A DNA stretch of 7,853 bases from JACCUZ01 sp038246575 (GCA_038246575.1 JBBRVU010000188.1:1-7853); one strand, 5' to 3'; counted from the first letter of the stretch, positions 1 through 7,097 are shown. The notes: generated from the letters alone by a model not told the origin. Made by a program: numbers and translations.

Positions 1-2
1 CC

Positions 3-170
3 GGGCTGTCTGTCCACGCCGAACTCGACACGAACACCTACCCGTTGGGCGTGAAGATCCCCGACCAGGCCATGCGCGACCTCGAGGCCACGGGCACCCT
101 CCAGCGACACGACTTCCACGGCGAGTGGAACTACACAATCCACCCCAACAATGCGCGTGTTGAAAACTGA
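3..170 (+). CDS. Transposase C-terminal end, probably ISAzo13 family (5' partial at window edge)
   Basis: The reading frame is open from the left window edge to the TGA at 168-170 and gives 55 residues. It contains HAELDTNTYPLGVKI followed by RHDFHGEWNYTIHP. I recognise these as the C-terminal signature of ISAzo13-family transposases, which typically end in a 'H-A-E-L-D-x-x-x-Y-P-x-G' stretch and then 'H-D/E-F-H-G-E-W-N-Y-T-(L/I)-H-P'. The catalytic DDE residues would lie upstream, outside the window, so I cannot say whether the gene is complete or active. It runs toward the histidine kinase gene, tail to tail. The family assignment rests on memory of the motif, not on a search. Confidence 0.8.
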   Translation, partial: GLSVHAELDTNTYPLGVKIPDQAMRDLEATGTLQRHDFHGEWNYTIHPNNARVEN

Positions 171-215
171 CAGGCCCTTAGGTCGGTCGGGTCGGAGGCG
201 TCGGCGATAGATGAG

Positions 216-233
216 GGCGAAGATGCGCCTTTT
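216..233 (+). terminator. Weak candidate terminator after the transposase gene
   Basis: GGCG (216-219), loop AAGATG (220-225) and CGCC (226-229) form a 4-bp stem that can be extended by one G-U pair. It is followed directly by TTTT (230-233). The hairpin-plus-T-run order fits a small intrinsic terminator about 45 bp after the transposase stop. The stem is short, so chance is a real possibility. Confidence 0.3.
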
Positions 234-264
234 CACGACCAGCGCCTCAAGTGCAACCGCCGAT

Positions 265-286
265 GGGCCACGGGCGGCCTTGGCCC
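265..286 (-). terminator. Candidate hairpin terminator downstream of the kinase gene
   Basis: GGGCCA (265-270) and TGGCCC (281-286) are perfect complements separated by 10 bases, starting 8 bp after the kinase stop codon when read on the minus strand. No T-run follows, so it would be a GC-only hairpin of the kind often seen at actinobacterial operon ends. An overlapping alternative stem, GGCC-CTTC-GGCC, lies immediately beside it at 283-294. Confidence 0.35.
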
Positions 287-293
287 TTCGGCC

Positions 294-1667
294 CTACGGG
301 CGGTCAATGACGGGCAGCCGGACCCGGAAGGTCGTCGGGTGGCGTCCATCCTCGATTACCGTGACCTCGCCGCCGACGTCCCGGGCGGTCTCTCGTGCCA
401 GCCATAGACCCAGGCCGCCTGCGATGCTCGCGTCGCGGGTGCTGACCCAGGCATCGAAAATATGGGGGGCGATGTCTGCGGGGATGGTGTCACCGGAGTT
501 GGACACGCAGACGAGCACTGCGGTACCGGGTCGGCCTTCAACGTGGACGTCGATGTCAACGGCGCCGCCCGCGGGGGTGTGCCGCACGGCGTTGTCGAGG
601 ATGGGTTCCACGATCTCGGCGAGTTCGGAGGACCTGGTGGTCGGCTTCAAGTCAGGGCCGACATGGATGGACAGGGTGACATTCGAGAGCTCGGCCTGGC
701 GCTGCCAGCGACCCTCGGCGGCGGTCAGGACGTCGAGCACGGGCTCTGGTCCGCGGTCGTGTGCCCGGCTGCGGGCGAGCATCCGGTCGACGACGGAGGT
801 GAGCTGGTCGGCGTCCTCGACGATGCGTTGGAGCGCAGCGGTCCGTTCGGCCGGGTCGCTCTCGCGCAGGGCGAGTTCGGCCTCGGCGCGTAGTGTCGCC
901 ATGGGGGTTCGTAGCCGGTGACCAGCGTCGGCGGCGAAGGCCAGCTCGGCGGCGTGACTGCTGTGCAGGCGGCCCAGCATCCGGTTCAGTGCCTCGACCA
1001 GTCGGGTGAGTTCGGCGTCGCCGTTGGGAACGGGGAGTCCGGAGGCGAGGTCACGGGGCTTGACCGTCTCGGCGTCCTCGGTGATGCGGGTGACACTGTT
1101 GAGCGCTCGGCCGGTGAGGATCCAGGACAGGGCGGTCATCGCTAGGACGACGGCTCCGAGGCCCGCGATGAGCAGCCCAAGGAGCTGGTCGGTGGCAGCA
1201 TTGAATCCTTCGGCGTCAACGGCCACGACCAGGGCGCCGGTGCCGGCTGGAGATCCGGCTTTCGCGGTCAGGGTGATCGGAACGGCGAGCAGTGCGAGGT
1301 CGATGTCTGGACGCTGCAGCGCCAGACGGCTCTCCACCTCGGCCGAGGAGGCTTGAACGTTCGCCACGTCGATCAGGGCGGGGGCAGCCGATAGCGCTGG
1401 GCTGCTGGCCCGGACCGTGCCGTCCGGGCCGATGACCTGGACCAGGTCGGTCTTGGGACTGCCGGCGTCCTGGATGATCGAGCCATCTGCGCCGACCTCG
1501 TCTCGTGCCAACTCGACCCGGGTCTGCAGGGCAGCCTGGACCGCCTGGTCCTCGGCGTTGGTGACCCGCCAGGTGGCGACGATTCCGAAGAGCACGGCGA
1601 AGGCGAGGCCGACAGCCGCGGCGCCCAGGACCAGACGGTTGCGCAAGGAGCGCGGGGCGAGTTTCAC
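294..1667 (-). CDS. Two-component sensor histidine kinase (HAMP, HisKA, HATPase_c)
   Basis: A membrane histidine kinase of 457 residues that would autophosphorylate and pass phosphate to the regulator encoded just upstream. Domains in order: TM1 about 11-33; extracytoplasmic sensor about 34-158, with a 'LVQVIGPDGTVRASSP' stretch common in actinobacterial kinases; TM2 about 161-184; HAMP about 185-237; HisKA with phosphoacceptor H250 in AGHRLRTPMA; HATPase with N box LDNAVRHTP (N359), F box IFDAW (403-407) and G2 box GGLGLWLA (417-424). The G1 box reads NSGDTIP (390-396), with Asn where DxGxG kinases have Asp. Related 'NxG' forms occur in other actinobacterial kinases, so I do not read this as loss of function. 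I chose the GTG at 1667 because it overlaps the regulator's TGA by 4 bp (GTGA) and gives a normal N-terminus. An in-frame start at 1736 would add 23 Arg/Pro-rich residues lying inside the regulator gene. The signal is unknown. Confidence 0.96.
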   Translation of the reverse strand: MKLAPRSLRNRLVLGAAAVGLAFAVLFGIVATWRVTNAEDQAVQAALQTRVELARDEVGADGSIIQDAGSPKTDLVQVIGPDGTVRASSPALSAAPALIDVANVQASSAEVESRLALQRPDIDLALLAVPITLTAKAGSPAGTGALVVAVDAEGFNAATDQLLGLLIAGLGAVVLAMTALSWILTGRALNSVTRITEDAETVKPRDLASGLPVPNGDAELTRLVEALNRMLGRLHSSHAAELAFAADAGHRLRTPMATLRAEAELALRESDPAERTAALQRIVEDADQLTSVVDRMLARSRAHDRGPEPVLDVLTAAEGRWQRQAELSNVTLSIHVGPDLKPTTRSSELAEIVEPILDNAVRHTPAGGAVDIDVHVEGRPGTAVLVCVSNSGDTIPADIAPHIFDAWVSTRDASIAGGLGLWLARETARDVGGEVTVIEDGRHPTTFRVRLPVIDRP

Positions 1668-2341
1668 GACAGGTCGACGAGGCGGTACCCGACGCCGCGA
1701 AGGGTCTCGATCAGCTCGGGGCAGCCCGCCTCGCACAAGCGCTTGCGCAAGTAGCGGACGTAGACGTCGACGACGTTGGAGGTTCCGTCATACGCGTAGT
1801 CCCACACATGGTCCAGGATCTCACTGCGCCGCAGGACATCGCCCGGGCGTCGCATGAAGTAGTCCAGCAGGGCGAACTCTCGCGGCGAGAGGTCGATGTG
1901 CTGTTCCTTCCAGCGGGCTTGGTGCTCGGCGGGGTCAAGCACCAGGTTGCCGTTGGTCAGGGTGGTCGGCCGCTCGGTGACACCGCGTCGCAATAGGGCC
2001 CGGAGCCGGGCGGCGAGCTCGCCGAAGGCGAAGGGCTTGCCGAGGTAGTCGTCGGCGCCGCAGTCGAGTCCGGCGATCCGGTCAGTCACGCCGGTGCGCG
2101 CGGTGAGCATCAGCACCGGGGTCCAGTTGCCTTGGCTGCGAAACCAGCGGCACCAGTCCAGGCCGGACTCCGTACCGGGGAGCCCGACGTCACAGACCAC
2201 CGCGTCGTAGGGTGTGCTGGCCACGGCATGGCGTGCATCGACGGCGTCGTTGACCACGTCGACTGCCCAGCCCTCCTGCGCCAACCCGCGGCGCAACAGC
2301 CCGGCCATCCGGATGTCGTCCTCGATCACGAGCAGCTTCAC
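1664..2341 (-). CDS. OmpR/PhoB-family response regulator
   Basis: A DNA-binding response regulator of 225 residues, full length for the family. The receiver domain (1-115) has the acidic pocket ED-D at 7-9, phospho-acceptor D51 in VVCDVGLPG, switch T80 and K102 in GKPF. The C-terminal winged helix (about 130-223) shows the family's usual landmarks: LSPREFALL, the SNVVDVYVRYLRKRL recognition-helix region and the closing RGVGYRL. The start is GTG at 2341, preceded by a strong ribosome binding site, GGGGAGGT, at 2355-2348 with 6 bp spacing. It is translationally coupled to the kinase by a GTGA overlap and lies 58 bp after the permease gene on the same strand. The likely partner is the adjacent kinase. 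The tandem repeat at 7110-7131 is the best candidate target in this window. Confidence 0.97.
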   Translation of the reverse strand: MKLLVIEDDIRMAGLLRRGLAQEGWAVDVVNDAVDARHAVASTPYDAVVCDVGLPGTESGLDWCRWFRSQGNWTPVLMLTARTGVTDRIAGLDCGADDYLGKPFAFGELAARLRALLRRGVTERPTTLTNGNLVLDPAEHQARWKEQHIDLSPREFALLDYFMRRPGDVLRRSEILDHVWDYAYDGTSNVVDVYVRYLRKRLCEAGCPELIETLRGVGYRLVDLS

Positions 2342-2399
2342 CGAGCGACCTCCCCGTCGAAGGCTATTGTGTCGTGCTCGTCACGAGGGCCGCGCCGGC
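2342..2399 (-). promoter_or_regulatory. Short gap before the regulator gene: ribosome binding site, small dyad, possible weak promoter
   Basis: This 58-bp gap is the only real break in the six-gene cassette. Read on the minus strand it holds a 5-bp dyad, TCGTG-(5)-CACGA (2386-2372). Next comes TAGCCT, which fits the actinobacterial -10 form TAnnnT, and then the Shine-Dalgarno GGGGAGGT (2355-2348). No good -35 is visible at the expected spacing. The regulator and kinase could therefore be read through from the transport genes, have a weak own promoter, or both. Confidence 0.35.
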
Positions 2400-5039
2400 T
2401 CACAGGTCCCTCAGCTCGTTGGGCCCGGCTCGGGCGACCACCCTTCCGACGCCGGCCACGACCAGGACAGTCACTGCGGCGACGAGTGCGACCAAGAAGG
2501 TCAGGTATCCCCACGGAATGGTGGCGGCGGCGGGTGCGGGATCGAAGATGCCGGTCAGGACTTTGACGAGCATGGCCGCGATGGTGGTGCCGATCAGGGC
2601 CCCTCCGAGCATGCCGGCCACCACCATCGCTCGTGCCTCGGTGGACAGGAAGCGGCCGCGTTGACGCGCGGTGGCGCCGAGCGCTGCCAGCAGCACCAGG
2701 GCACGTCGTCGTTCGAGGATGCCTCCGGCCAGGGCCAGCCCGGAGCAGGCCAGGGCCAGGAGCACCCCGAACCCCAGTTCCAGGCGGGATAGCCCGGACA
2801 GGTCAGTCCCAGCCAGTCCGAAAGCGCTGGTGACCTGTGCGCTCGCGGAGGTGATGTCCTGGACACGGGCCCCGGCCATGGGCCCGGACAGCTGCGACGT
2901 GACGGATGCGGCTGTTGCGGCCGGTGTCGTGGTGGAGACCAGGAAGGTTCCGACCGCGTCGGACCCGGTCTGTTGGGTGATGTAGTCGGCGTTGGCCACG
3001 ATGAAGCTGTCCTTGGGGGCGGTGGGCCATTCGGTGACCCGTCCTACGACGTGGAAGTCGACTGGTCGGTAGGTGTGGTGTGGTCCGGACTGCAGGCGGA
3101 TCTTGATCAGGTCGCCGGGGTGGAGTTGGTAGTCGTGCAGTGTCTCTGCAGACAGCAGGACCCCGTCCGGGGTGTCCTGCAAGGCGGCGAGGGTCGTGGT
3201 GACCGTCGATCCCGGCACGAAGGCATCTTGGAGCGGGCCCACCCGGGCGAAGGTCTTGGCTTGTACGCCGTAGAGGTCCTGTAGGTCTGGGCCGACGTAG
3301 CCGAACCGGTGCTGGAGGGGTTCGACCGCGTTCACGCCCGATGCTTGGGCGATCGTGGCTGACTCTTGGGGGCCTACTTCGGACCCGGGCGGTGCGAGGA
3401 CCGCCACGTCGCTACCGACGGTCAGGGCGACGTCGAGGCGGGCCTGGGTGTCGTAGGTGGAGGTGAAGATCGCCGTGGATGTGGCCAGGCCGAGGGCCAC
3501 CGCGAGACCTACGGCTCCGCGGGCGATGATCCGGCGTCGTTGGCGCAGTGCTGCGGCTTCGAGTTCGGGGGCGGTCCCGGGGCGGTCGCGGGACCACCGG
3601 CCGGTGCGTCGCCCAGTCGCCCAGGAGGTGATGCGCCAGACCAGGAGCGCCAGGCCGGGCCAGGCCAGGACCGGGCCGGCCAGGGCCGCGTAGTTGACCT
3701 GGGTTTGCGGGATGCCCTCGGGGGCGAGCACCACCTGGTAGCCGCTGCGCGCGGTCAACGCGAACGACAGGGCGGCGGTGGACAGCAGCACGATGTCCAG
3801 GCCTGCCTTGAGCGGCCAGGGTGTTCCGTTGCGCTGACCGCGGGAGGCCTCGGCGGCGACGCTGGTGCGATCACGACCCAGCGCTAGCCGCAGGACCGAG
3901 CTTTCCTGGGTCGCCAGTGCGAGTGCGAGCCCTGCGGCTACCGCCGCAAGGGTCCACCCCGGATCCAGGGACGTGCCGGCCGGGAGTGCCACGTTGATGG
4001 CGAGCAGCGCGAGCGGAACCCCCAACAGCGCGCCCACGGCGGCGATGGCCACGGCTTCGCCGCCGACCATGCGAGCCACTTGAGGGGTCGATGCCCCGCG
4101 CAGCCGCAGTAGCGCGATCTCGCGGCGGCGCCGGTCGGAGCGCAACGACACCACGAGTCCGGCCACGACTGCTGCCAGAGCCAGCGCCGGTAGCCCCAAT
4201 AGAAGGAAGAGCAGGTTGGCGTACTGGGCATCCTCTGCGGCTACGGTCAGGGCGGTTCCGAGGTTGTCTCCCACCAGGGCTCCGCCAGCGACCGCTGCCT
4301 GGAAGTGGTTGGCGCGGCCCTGGATCGCTAGGGCGGCTGTTTCGGGGTCTGACGGGAGCCCTTCGTGGGCGAAGCTGGCGTGCAGCTGGTGCACCACGGT
4401 GGTGTTGCCGATCACGGAGCGGAAGACGGCAGGGGGTACCAGGACGACGTTGTCCGGGGGGGCGCTGACGCCGGCGCCGGGTGCGAGTCCGACGACCTGG
4501 AAGAAGGAGTCCTCCGCCGGCATGTCGACGACCCCGTCGATCCGCAGCGCGCGGCTGCCGGAGGTGGTGTAGACGGTGATCTGATCGCCCGGCTTGGTGG
4601 CCAGGTTGGCGGCGGTCTGCTGCAGGAGCATCGCACCAGTGGTCGAGCCCAGCAGATGCCGAAGCTCACCGGGAAAGGTCGTGGCGTACCCCCGCGAGAT
4701 CGACACCACGTAGGCAGCACCGGTCCTGCGGGTGCCTTGCGGGCCGGTGGACTGCAGGGCAGGCACGTGCGCGACGTCGACGTTCTCGACGGCGCGCAGG
4801 TTCGGCAGCGCCCGCACGTCCTGGGTCACGGTGGCCAGGTCACCTTGAGGCGTGACCTGGATCTGCCAGTCGACTGGGACCGAGGCGGCCGCGCGGACTG
4901 TCAGCGCGGTGTGGCTCTGGGTGACGAACGCTCCGAGAGATGCCACGAAGGCCACAGTCAGCGCGATGCTGACGGCGGCGACGAACATCTCCAGGGGGCG
5001 ACGTCTCAGGAGCCCGGTCAGCCACCGGGTGGTTCTCAT
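2400..5039 (-). CDS. FtsX/MacB-like ABC transporter permease with two fused halves
   Basis: A membrane protein of 879 residues, the permease for the two ATPases encoded just upstream. I count about ten membrane segments: TM1 17-40, a large external domain 41-273, TM2-4 at about 274-299, 325-350 and 360-378, a linker pair at about 413-431 and 450-472, TM7 505-527, a second external domain 528-754, and TM8-10 at about 755-775, 800-828 and 842-865. This is two copies of the FtsX plan (TM, external domain, three TMs) joined by two extra segments. FtsX-type coupling regions appear twice, RREIALLRLRGASTPQV (305-321) and ERRRALVLLAALGATARQ (776-793). The start is the ATG at 5039, which overlaps the ATPase stop as ATGA. 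The open frame runs upstream to 5507, but that extension is Arg/Pro-rich and covers the ATPase gene. The family is known for export, lipoprotein extraction or mechanical signalling; the substrate here is unknown. Confidence 0.95.
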   Translation of the reverse strand: MRTTRWLTGLLRRRPLEMFVAAVSIALTVAFVASLGAFVTQSHTALTVRAAASVPVDWQIQVTPQGDLATVTQDVRALPNLRAVENVDVAHVPALQSTGPQGTRRTGAAYVVSISRGYATTFPGELRHLLGSTTGAMLLQQTAANLATKPGDQITVYTTSGSRALRIDGVVDMPAEDSFFQVVGLAPGAGVSAPPDNVVLVPPAVFRSVIGNTTVVHQLHASFAHEGLPSDPETAALAIQGRANHFQAAVAGGALVGDNLGTALTVAAEDAQYANLLFLLLGLPALALAAVVAGLVVSLRSDRRRREIALLRLRGASTPQVARMVGGEAVAIAAVGALLGVPLALLAINVALPAGTSLDPGWTLAAVAAGLALALATQESSVLRLALGRDRTSVAAEASRGQRNGTPWPLKAGLDIVLLSTAALSFALTARSGYQVVLAPEGIPQTQVNYAALAGPVLAWPGLALLVWRITSWATGRRTGRWSRDRPGTAPELEAAALRQRRRIIARGAVGLAVALGLATSTAIFTSTYDTQARLDVALTVGSDVAVLAPPGSEVGPQESATIAQASGVNAVEPLQHRFGYVGPDLQDLYGVQAKTFARVGPLQDAFVPGSTVTTTLAALQDTPDGVLLSAETLHDYQLHPGDLIKIRLQSGPHHTYRPVDFHVVGRVTEWPTAPKDSFIVANADYITQQTGSDAVGTFLVSTTTPAATAASVTSQLSGPMAGARVQDITSASAQVTSAFGLAGTDLSGLSRLELGFGVLLALACSGLALAGGILERRRALVLLAALGATARQRGRFLSTEARAMVVAGMLGGALIGTTIAAMLVKVLTGIFDPAPAAATIPWGYLTFLVALVAAVTVLVVAGVGRVVARAGPNELRDL

Positions 5040-5707
5040 CGTGACCACACCCTGTGACGGATGCTGCCGCCGGCGACGGAGAGCTGTTGGTCGAACAGCT
5101 CTGCGAGCTCCGGGTCGTGGGTGGCGACCACGAGCCCGCCACCGGTTGCGGTGACGCCATCGCGCAGGGCGAATGCTGCTTCTCGGGCGTGGGCCCGGTC
5201 CAGGGCGCCGGTGGGTTCGTCGGCAAGCACCAACCGGTGGCCACCAGCCAGTGCCCGTGCGATGGCGACGCGCTGCTGTTGCCCTCCGGAGAGCTGGGAT
5301 GGGAGTGCCTCGGCAAGGTCCGCGGCCGCGACGTTGCCCAGGGCGAGCAGGGCAGCCGCCGCGGCGTCCTGGCGATCGGTCCCCCTCAGGCGCAGTGGAA
5401 GGATGACGTTCTGCAGTGCCGTGAGCTCGGGCATCAACGACGGGGCCTGGAACACCATCCCGATCTGTCCACGTCGGTCCGTGCGGCTGGTTGCGAGCCC
5501 CGGCCACGCCACAGTGCCTTCAGAGGGTTCCAGAAGGCCGGCGAGGACCAGGAGCAGCGTGGTCTTGCCACTTCCGGAGCGGCCCGTCAAGGCCAGCTGA
5601 GAGCCGGCGGTGACGTCAAGGTCGACGTCGTGCAGGATCTGGTTGGCCCCGTATCGCACGCCCACGCCGCGGGCGCAGACCAGCGGGGACAGGTCAGTCA
5701 CGGTCAT
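5036..5707 (-). CDS. ABC transporter ATP-binding protein (LolD/MacB type), second in operon
   Basis: A stand-alone nucleotide-binding subunit of 223 residues, the usual length for LolD/MacB-type ATPases. All catalytic motifs are present: Walker A GRSGSGKT (42-49), Q-loop Q87 in VFQAPSL, signature LSGGQQQRVAIARAL (139-153), Walker B LVLADE with E164, D-loop ALD (168-170) and switch H197 in THD. It should energise the permease encoded directly downstream. The ATG at 5707 overlaps the previous ATPase stop, and its TGA overlaps the permease start, both as ATGA, so the chains are probably made in fixed ratio. It is clearly different from its neighbour ATPase in sequence. A heterodimer is therefore more likely than two homodimers, but that is inference. 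Confidence 0.96.
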   Translation of the reverse strand: MTVTDLSPLVCARGVGVRYGANQILHDVDLDVTAGSQLALTGRSGSGKTTLLLVLAGLLEPSEGTVAWPGLATSRTDRRGQIGMVFQAPSLMPELTALQNVILPLRLRGTDRQDAAAAALLALGNVAAADLAEALPSQLSGGQQQRVAIARALAGGHRLVLADEPTGALDRAHAREAAFALRDGVTATGGGLVVATHDPELAELFDQQLSVAGGSIRHRVWSR

Positions 5708-6411
5708 GATGCGCGCCCGTCCAGCAGGTGCACGGTCCTGTCGGCGGCCGCCGCCACGGCGGCGGAGTGAGTGACGAGCAGCGTGGCTCCTTCATCGGTT
5801 TGCAGCCGGCGAAGGAGCAGCAAGAGTGACGCCTCTTCTGCTTTGCTCACCTCGGCGGTTGGCTCGTCAGCCAGCAGTAGCCGGGGGGCGCCGACCAGGG
5901 CGACCGCCAGGTTGGCGCGGGCCGTCTCACCGCCGGACAGGGTGGAGGGACGGGCGTGGGCATGCTCGCTGAGCTGCACGTCAGCCAGCAGGGAGCGCAG
6001 CGCGCTGGCCCCTGGAGCACAGCGACGAAACGAGGCGGCCAGGCGCAGATTGTCCAAGAGGTCGAGGTGCTCAACCAGCCCGCTTGTCTGGGTGAGCACG
6101 CCGATGAGCGCTCCGCGCAGGCGAGCCTGCGCCGAGGGCGATTCGTGGCTCAGCTGTCGCCCGGCGACCTGCACCGATCCGCCGTCCGGGTCGTCCAGGC
6201 CAGCGAGGACGTTCAGCAACGTGGTCTTACCTGATCCCGAGGGACCCACGACTGCGACGATCTCACCGGGCAGGAGGGTGAGTGAGACGTCGCGCAGGGC
6301 AGCCACTTCGTCGCCTCCTCGGCGGAAGAACCGGTGCAGTCCGCGCGCCTCCAGCACCGGCGCAGCGTGGCTTGGGAGCCGAGGGGTCGCGTCCTGCAGC
6401 CGTGCATTCAT
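5704..6411 (-). CDS. ABC transporter ATP-binding protein, first in operon, with divergent signature and D-loop
   Basis: A nucleotide-binding subunit of 235 residues. Walker A is GPSGSGKT (56-63), the Q-loop is Q108 in VLTQTSGL, Walker B is LLLADE with E183, and the switch is H215 in THS. Two motifs depart from the usual form. The signature reads LSGGETARANLAVAL (158-172), with Glu in place of Gln. The D-loop region reads DEPTAEVSKAEE, with Ser189 where Asp is normal. About 20 extra residues precede the ATPase core. The protein can probably still bind and hydrolyse ATP because the Walker motifs, Glu and His remain. The start ATG at 6411 forms an ATGA overlap with the lipoprotein stop, and no strong ribosome binding site is visible, consistent with translational coupling. 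Confidence 0.95.
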   Translation of the reverse strand: MNARLQDATPRLPSHAAPVLEARGLHRFFRRGGDEVAALRDVSLTLLPGEIVAVVGPSGSGKTTLLNVLAGLDDPDGGSVQVAGRQLSHESPSAQARLRGALIGVLTQTSGLVEHLDLLDNLRLAASFRRCAPGASALRSLLADVQLSEHAHARPSTLSGGETARANLAVALVGAPRLLLADEPTAEVSKAEEASLLLLLRRLQTDEGATLLVTHSAAVAAAADRTVHLLDGRAS

Positions 6412-7091
6412 CGGATGGTCAGGCTGTGCGACATGGTCCGGTAGGCGTCGACGTTGTCGGCGCCGACCGGACCGTACAGGTCCATGCGAACCAGACGGCC
6501 CGCCTTGTAGACGAGGTACTCCTCGACCTCGTCGCGGTAGACCTTGCCGGTCACCTGGTCGGGGTCAGAGTTGCGGCGGAAGACGATGCGCACCCCCTGG
6601 CCGCCCGGGACAGTGATACCGCTGACGGCCCGCAACTCGAAGGCCGGCACCGAGTTCTGCAAGTTCGGGACATCGTCCGACGTGGCGCTCGAGGTGGTGG
6701 GCGCCTTGTTGGCCTTCGTGCTGTCGACGGCTACGCCGTTCAACTTGTCGGTGAACGCAACCCGGGTGCCTGTGCCGGTTTGGGCCCACCCCTCAGGATG
6801 GGTGAAGGAGTAACGCCCGGCCTTGTTGGTGTAGCTGACGAACGCGAGGTTGTCCGGGATGTCCCCAGGCGGGTTGCTCTCCACCGGAACGGGGGCGTCT
6901 GTCGTGGCCATGGGCGCAGAGGAGGAGGTGGTCGCGGAGGGCCTGGCCGTCGTCGTCGGCGTGGGCGGGCTGTCGGCGGAGATGGTTGAGCTGGTCCCGC
7001 CGCTGCAGGCGGTCACGCCCGCCACGAGGACGGCCACACCAACTGTCCGAAGAGGCCGGCGTATCAACACTGGAGTCGTATAGGTCGTCAT
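6408..7091 (-). CDS. Putative lipoprotein with Ser/Thr/Pro linker and possible PsbP/LpqN-like domain
   Basis: A protein of 227 residues. The N-terminus is a lipoprotein signal peptide: basic n-region with R11, R12 and R15, hydrophobic VGVAVLVAG, and a lipobox ending VTAC with the predicted lipid-modified C29. Residues 30-66 are rich in Ser, Thr, Pro and Ala and look like a flexible tether. The rest (about 80-227) is a small alpha/beta domain beginning 'YTNKAGRYSFTHPEGW'. The G-x-x-F-x-x-P-x-G-W pattern resembles PsbP/DcrB/LpqN-like domains, but I cannot confirm that without a search. The ATG at 7091 is the furthest upstream start possible, since a TGA lies in frame two codons before it. A GAGGG abuts the ATG with no spacer, so the initiation mode is unusual. 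As first gene of the transport operon it is probably the external partner of the permease. Confidence 0.9.
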   Translation of the reverse strand: MTTYTTPVLIRRPLRTVGVAVLVAGVTACSGGTSSTISADSPPTPTTTARPSATTSSSAPMATTDAPVPVESNPPGDIPDNLAFVSYTNKAGRYSFTHPEGWAQTGTGTRVAFTDKLNGVAVDSTKANKAPTTSSATSDDVPNLQNSVPAFELRAVSGITVPGGQGVRIVFRRNSDPDQVTGKVYRDEVEEYLVYKAGRLVRMDLYGPVGADNVDAYRTMSHSLTIR

Positions 7092-7097
7092 CCCTCA

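Larger units (their letters stand above)
171..293. other. Intergenic gap between convergent transposase and histidine kinase genes
   Basis: These 123 bases separate two genes whose 3' ends face each other. The gap should contain the right end of the insertion element, including its terminal inverted repeat, if the element is intact. Without the left end (outside the window) the repeat cannot be recognised. I see a TCGG-rich stretch at about 181-204 and two weak hairpins, listed separately, but no convincing gene. Confidence 0.5.

Noticed and set aside
181..204. TCGG-rich stretch as a microsatellite or transposon terminal repeat
   Set aside because: The units are irregular and short, and with the left end of the element missing there is nothing to pair it with.
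211..921. A plus-strand frame of 236 residues opposite the kinase gene
   Set aside because: It is low-complexity Ser/Arg/Ala-rich sequence with no recognisable domain and is explained as the complement of a GC-rich kinase gene.
2372..2386. TCGTG-CTCGT-CACGA dyad between permease and regulator as an operator or terminator
   Set aside because: The stem is only 5 bp, has no T-run and does not resemble the tandem repeat at 7110-7131. It is noted in the gap entry but not called as its own feature.
4365..5057. A plus-strand frame of 230 residues opposite the permease
   Set aside because: It is Gly/Asp/Arg/His-rich without hydrophobic core patterning, and it mirrors a gene with clear membrane segments and coupling helices on the other strand.
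5040..5507. N-terminal extension of the permease frame upstream of the ATG at 5039
   Set aside because: It is Arg/Pro/Gly-rich with no domain signature, lies entirely over the well-supported ATPase gene, and the ATG at 5039 forms the same ATGA overlap as the neighbouring genes and is followed directly by a normal membrane N-terminus.
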